Origin: Tridacna crocea
Lineage: Eukaryota > Mollusca > Bivalvia > Cardiida > Cardiidae
DNA: 64,000 bases
Reading direction: 5' to 3'
NCBI GenBank assembly: GCA_943736015.1
Contig: OX031062.1
Span: 57,896,962 to 57,960,961 of the forward strand
Position 1 is the stretch's first letter. The number at the start of each line of letters is the position of its first letter. The notes under the pieces were generated by a model that had not been told where the DNA came from, ran no database searches, and saw only the letters and a program-made list of their open reading frames with translations. The position numbers and the translations under genes are program-made. This document shows, one piece after another, positions 30,001-33,000 of the stretch.

Positions 30001-33000
30001 AAGTGCTCTGTATAAAACACATCTGTTGGGTCATTCAGATCATCTGGCTCCTCTAACAGAGGTAAACGCGAAAGAGCGTCCGCATTGGCATGCTGTTTTG
30101 TTCCCCAGTGTTGAATTTCATAGGTGTATCCAGACAAAAATACTGCATACCGCTGTAATCTTGCAGCAGTCATGGCTGGAAGTTGTTTTGCTGGATTCAA
30201 AATACTTAGTAACGGCTTATGATCTGTCACCAGGCTGAATTTTGTCCATACAAGTATGTTTCAAATTTTCTTTCTCCCCAATAGGGTGACAAGTATCCTT
30301 TTTCCACCTTGTTCAACGTCCTGGATGCAAATGCAATTGGTCTCTCTGAACTGTCTGGAAAAGCATGGGACAATACACAGCCTATCCCATAACAGCTAGC
30401 ATCACAAGCTAATTTGAGTGGTTTTTCTGGATCATAGTGGCATAATACTTGTTCTGAACATAAATATAATTGCTTCCTTAATCATTAAGAATGACTTTTC
30501 ACAGTTCACAGTCCAGTTCCATTTGACTTTGCTCTGAAGTAGTTCATGCAATGGAGCAGCAATAGTTGACAAGTTTTGGATGAATCTGTGATAATAGTTC
30601 ACAAGTCCTAAAAATGAACACAGCTCCGACACATTCTCTGGTTTCCTCACTTCAAGCATAGCTTTTACTTTACTTGGAGATTTGTGAAGTCCCTTTTTGT
30701 CAATCTCATGTCCACAATAGCTAATTCTTTCTTGAAAGAATAAACACTTCTTTAGGTTTGCCCTTAGACCATATTGTTTCAAACTTTCAAGTACAGATTT
30801 CAAGTTATTCAGATGCTTTTCATCATCTTTTCCTGATATGATTATGTCATCAAGAATACATTTTGTGAACAGTATTTTCTGAAGAACTTGATCAATGGCT
30901 CGTTGCCATAGTGACGGAGCAGAAGCTACTCCAAATGCCAATCTATTGTGACGATATAATCCTTTGTATGTGTTTATCATCAAATATTGCTTTATCATCA
31001 ACTTCCATTTGGAGGTATGCTTGTGTCAAATCAATTTTGGAAAATTTTTCACTTCCAGACAAACTAGCCAAGATGTCTTCTATTCTTGGCAGTGGATAAT
31101 TGTCTACACACAAACGAGGGCTTAATGTTACACGATAGTCCCCACAAATTCGAACATCAGTGCCATTGGATTTCATAACAGGAACTATGGGTGTCAACCA
31201 ATTGCTATGGTCAACAGGTTTAATAATACCCTCTTTCTCCAATCTATCCAGTTCTGCTTCAATTTTTGGTCTTAAGGAATATGGAACATTTCTTGCTTTG
31301 AGGAAACTGGGCTGTGTACCCTCTTTCAATTTCAGACTAGCTGTGATATTTTTAAGCTTTCCAATTCCTGCTGAGAATACTTCTCCATTTGCTTCTAGTA
31401 TAGAGGAGAGCTTTGGCTTGGGATCCAGTGATTTGATCTCTGTCCAATTTAATTTGAGTTTTTCAAGCCAGTCCCTTCCAAAGAGTGAGGACACATTTTG
31501 CGGAACCACATACAGATCTAGATCAGCAGTCTGGTTGTTAATTGATACTTTTGTTCTGATTTTACCAAGAGGTTTCAGTGTATGACCGGAATAACTCCTT
31601 AAGACTGTTGATGTCTGCTGTAGTTTACATTCACTGAACTTGGTGTCATATAGCATTTTAGAGATAATTGATAATGCTGTCCCAGTATCTAATTCCATTT
31701 CAATGATAAAGGTGCCTACTTTTGGTTTTAACATGATGGCATTGGCATGAGTGTCATTGTCATTCAGATAGTTTACATGAAGAATTGGTTCTTCATCAAC
31801 AATTTCATCAAGTTGGTTGACATTTCTTCTCTGCCCTCGTTTTTTTTCTTGAGACATGCACACTCGCTGTGTCCTTTTTTCAAACAAACATTGCAGATAG
31901 AGTCAATGTGTTTACAGTTTTGAGGTGAATGTTCTCCATTACACCTGTAACAGGGCTTTGGTGCAGGTTTATCCAGTTTTGCTTTATTTTTAGATTTTGG
32001 TTTGCGCTTTGGTATCTTCACATTTATGTACTGGTTCCTGCCTGTTGTGAACTTCAGCAGCATCCTTGGCTGCTGTTTCCATAGCAATGGAAAGCAGAAT
32101 GGCTTTGTTCAGATCGAAGTCAGTTTCAGACAGTAACCTCTTTTGGATGAATTCCTGTCTTAATCCACATACTAGTCTGTCTCTCAAAGTGTTGTTCAAT
32201 GTCCCACTAAAATTGCAGTTAATTGATAGACGCCTTAATTCTGCCACAAAATCCATGACTGATTTGCTGGGACCTTGGTTTCTTTTGTGGAACCGGTATT
32301 GTTCGGCTATGACAGATGGTTAGGGGTTTAGTTGAGCGTTCAGAGGGTCAACCAGTTGATTGTAGGTTTTAGCGGAAGGTTTATCAGATGCACATAAATT
32401 TCTCAGAAGAGAATACATTTTTGGTCAAATCAGACTATGAAGCGGTGCTTTTTTCTTGTCGTTTGCATCGAAAAATTGACCCAAACATTCGCAGTACGAT
32501 TCCCATGTTTCCTGATTTTCATCAAAATTTTCAATGTTTCCTATTCTTGCCGTCGCCATTCTATAGGCTGGGTTATGGTCGATGGTTTTACCTCGTCGCC
32601 AATAACATGTACGGGGGATTGGGCCAACTACGAGCACTTGAATGCTCGTTTATGCTGAGATATTTCAATAAAACAACTTAAGACTCCATTGTTTTTCCAG
32701 AACTACTTTTATATCAATTAATTTGTATTACTACAATTGGAATGTGAGTAATTTGGTTCCTGTGGTTATTTTTATGAATGGACCTACTTTTTATACAGTA
32801 CTATGAATTGTTTTGATGAGTTCATGACAACAGGAATAACACCTTTGTTACTCTGTCATATATGACTTGCCAACTTCATTATCATCCGCATATCCTTCGC
32901 ATTTTATACTTACCTTGTTTGGCCCATATTTCTGCCAGATGCGAGCAAGCTAGGTTATGAAGCTCTATACAATAATTTCTTACGTCATATTGACATTTAG

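Larger units (their letters stand above)
29064..32735 (-). mobile_element. Decayed Ty3/gypsy LTR retrotransposon
   Basis: A 3.67-kb element bounded by near-identical 133-bp direct repeats. Between them, on the minus strand, lie gag with zinc knuckles, an aspartic protease, reverse transcriptase, RNase H and integrase, the gypsy (Metaviridae) order. The frames are broken at several points, including a frame change inside the RT palm, a break between RT and RNase H and a scrambled integrase tail, so it is not autonomous as seen. It lies in the intron between plexin exons 1 and 2, in the same transcriptional sense as the gene. No clear target duplication is visible (ACAGG on the left, ATTGG on the right), so the ends may be off by a few bases. 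Confidence 0.9.

Noticed and set aside
31160..31585. 141-codon plus-strand ORF in the Ty3 element
   Set aside because: Antisense shadow of the protease/RT frame.
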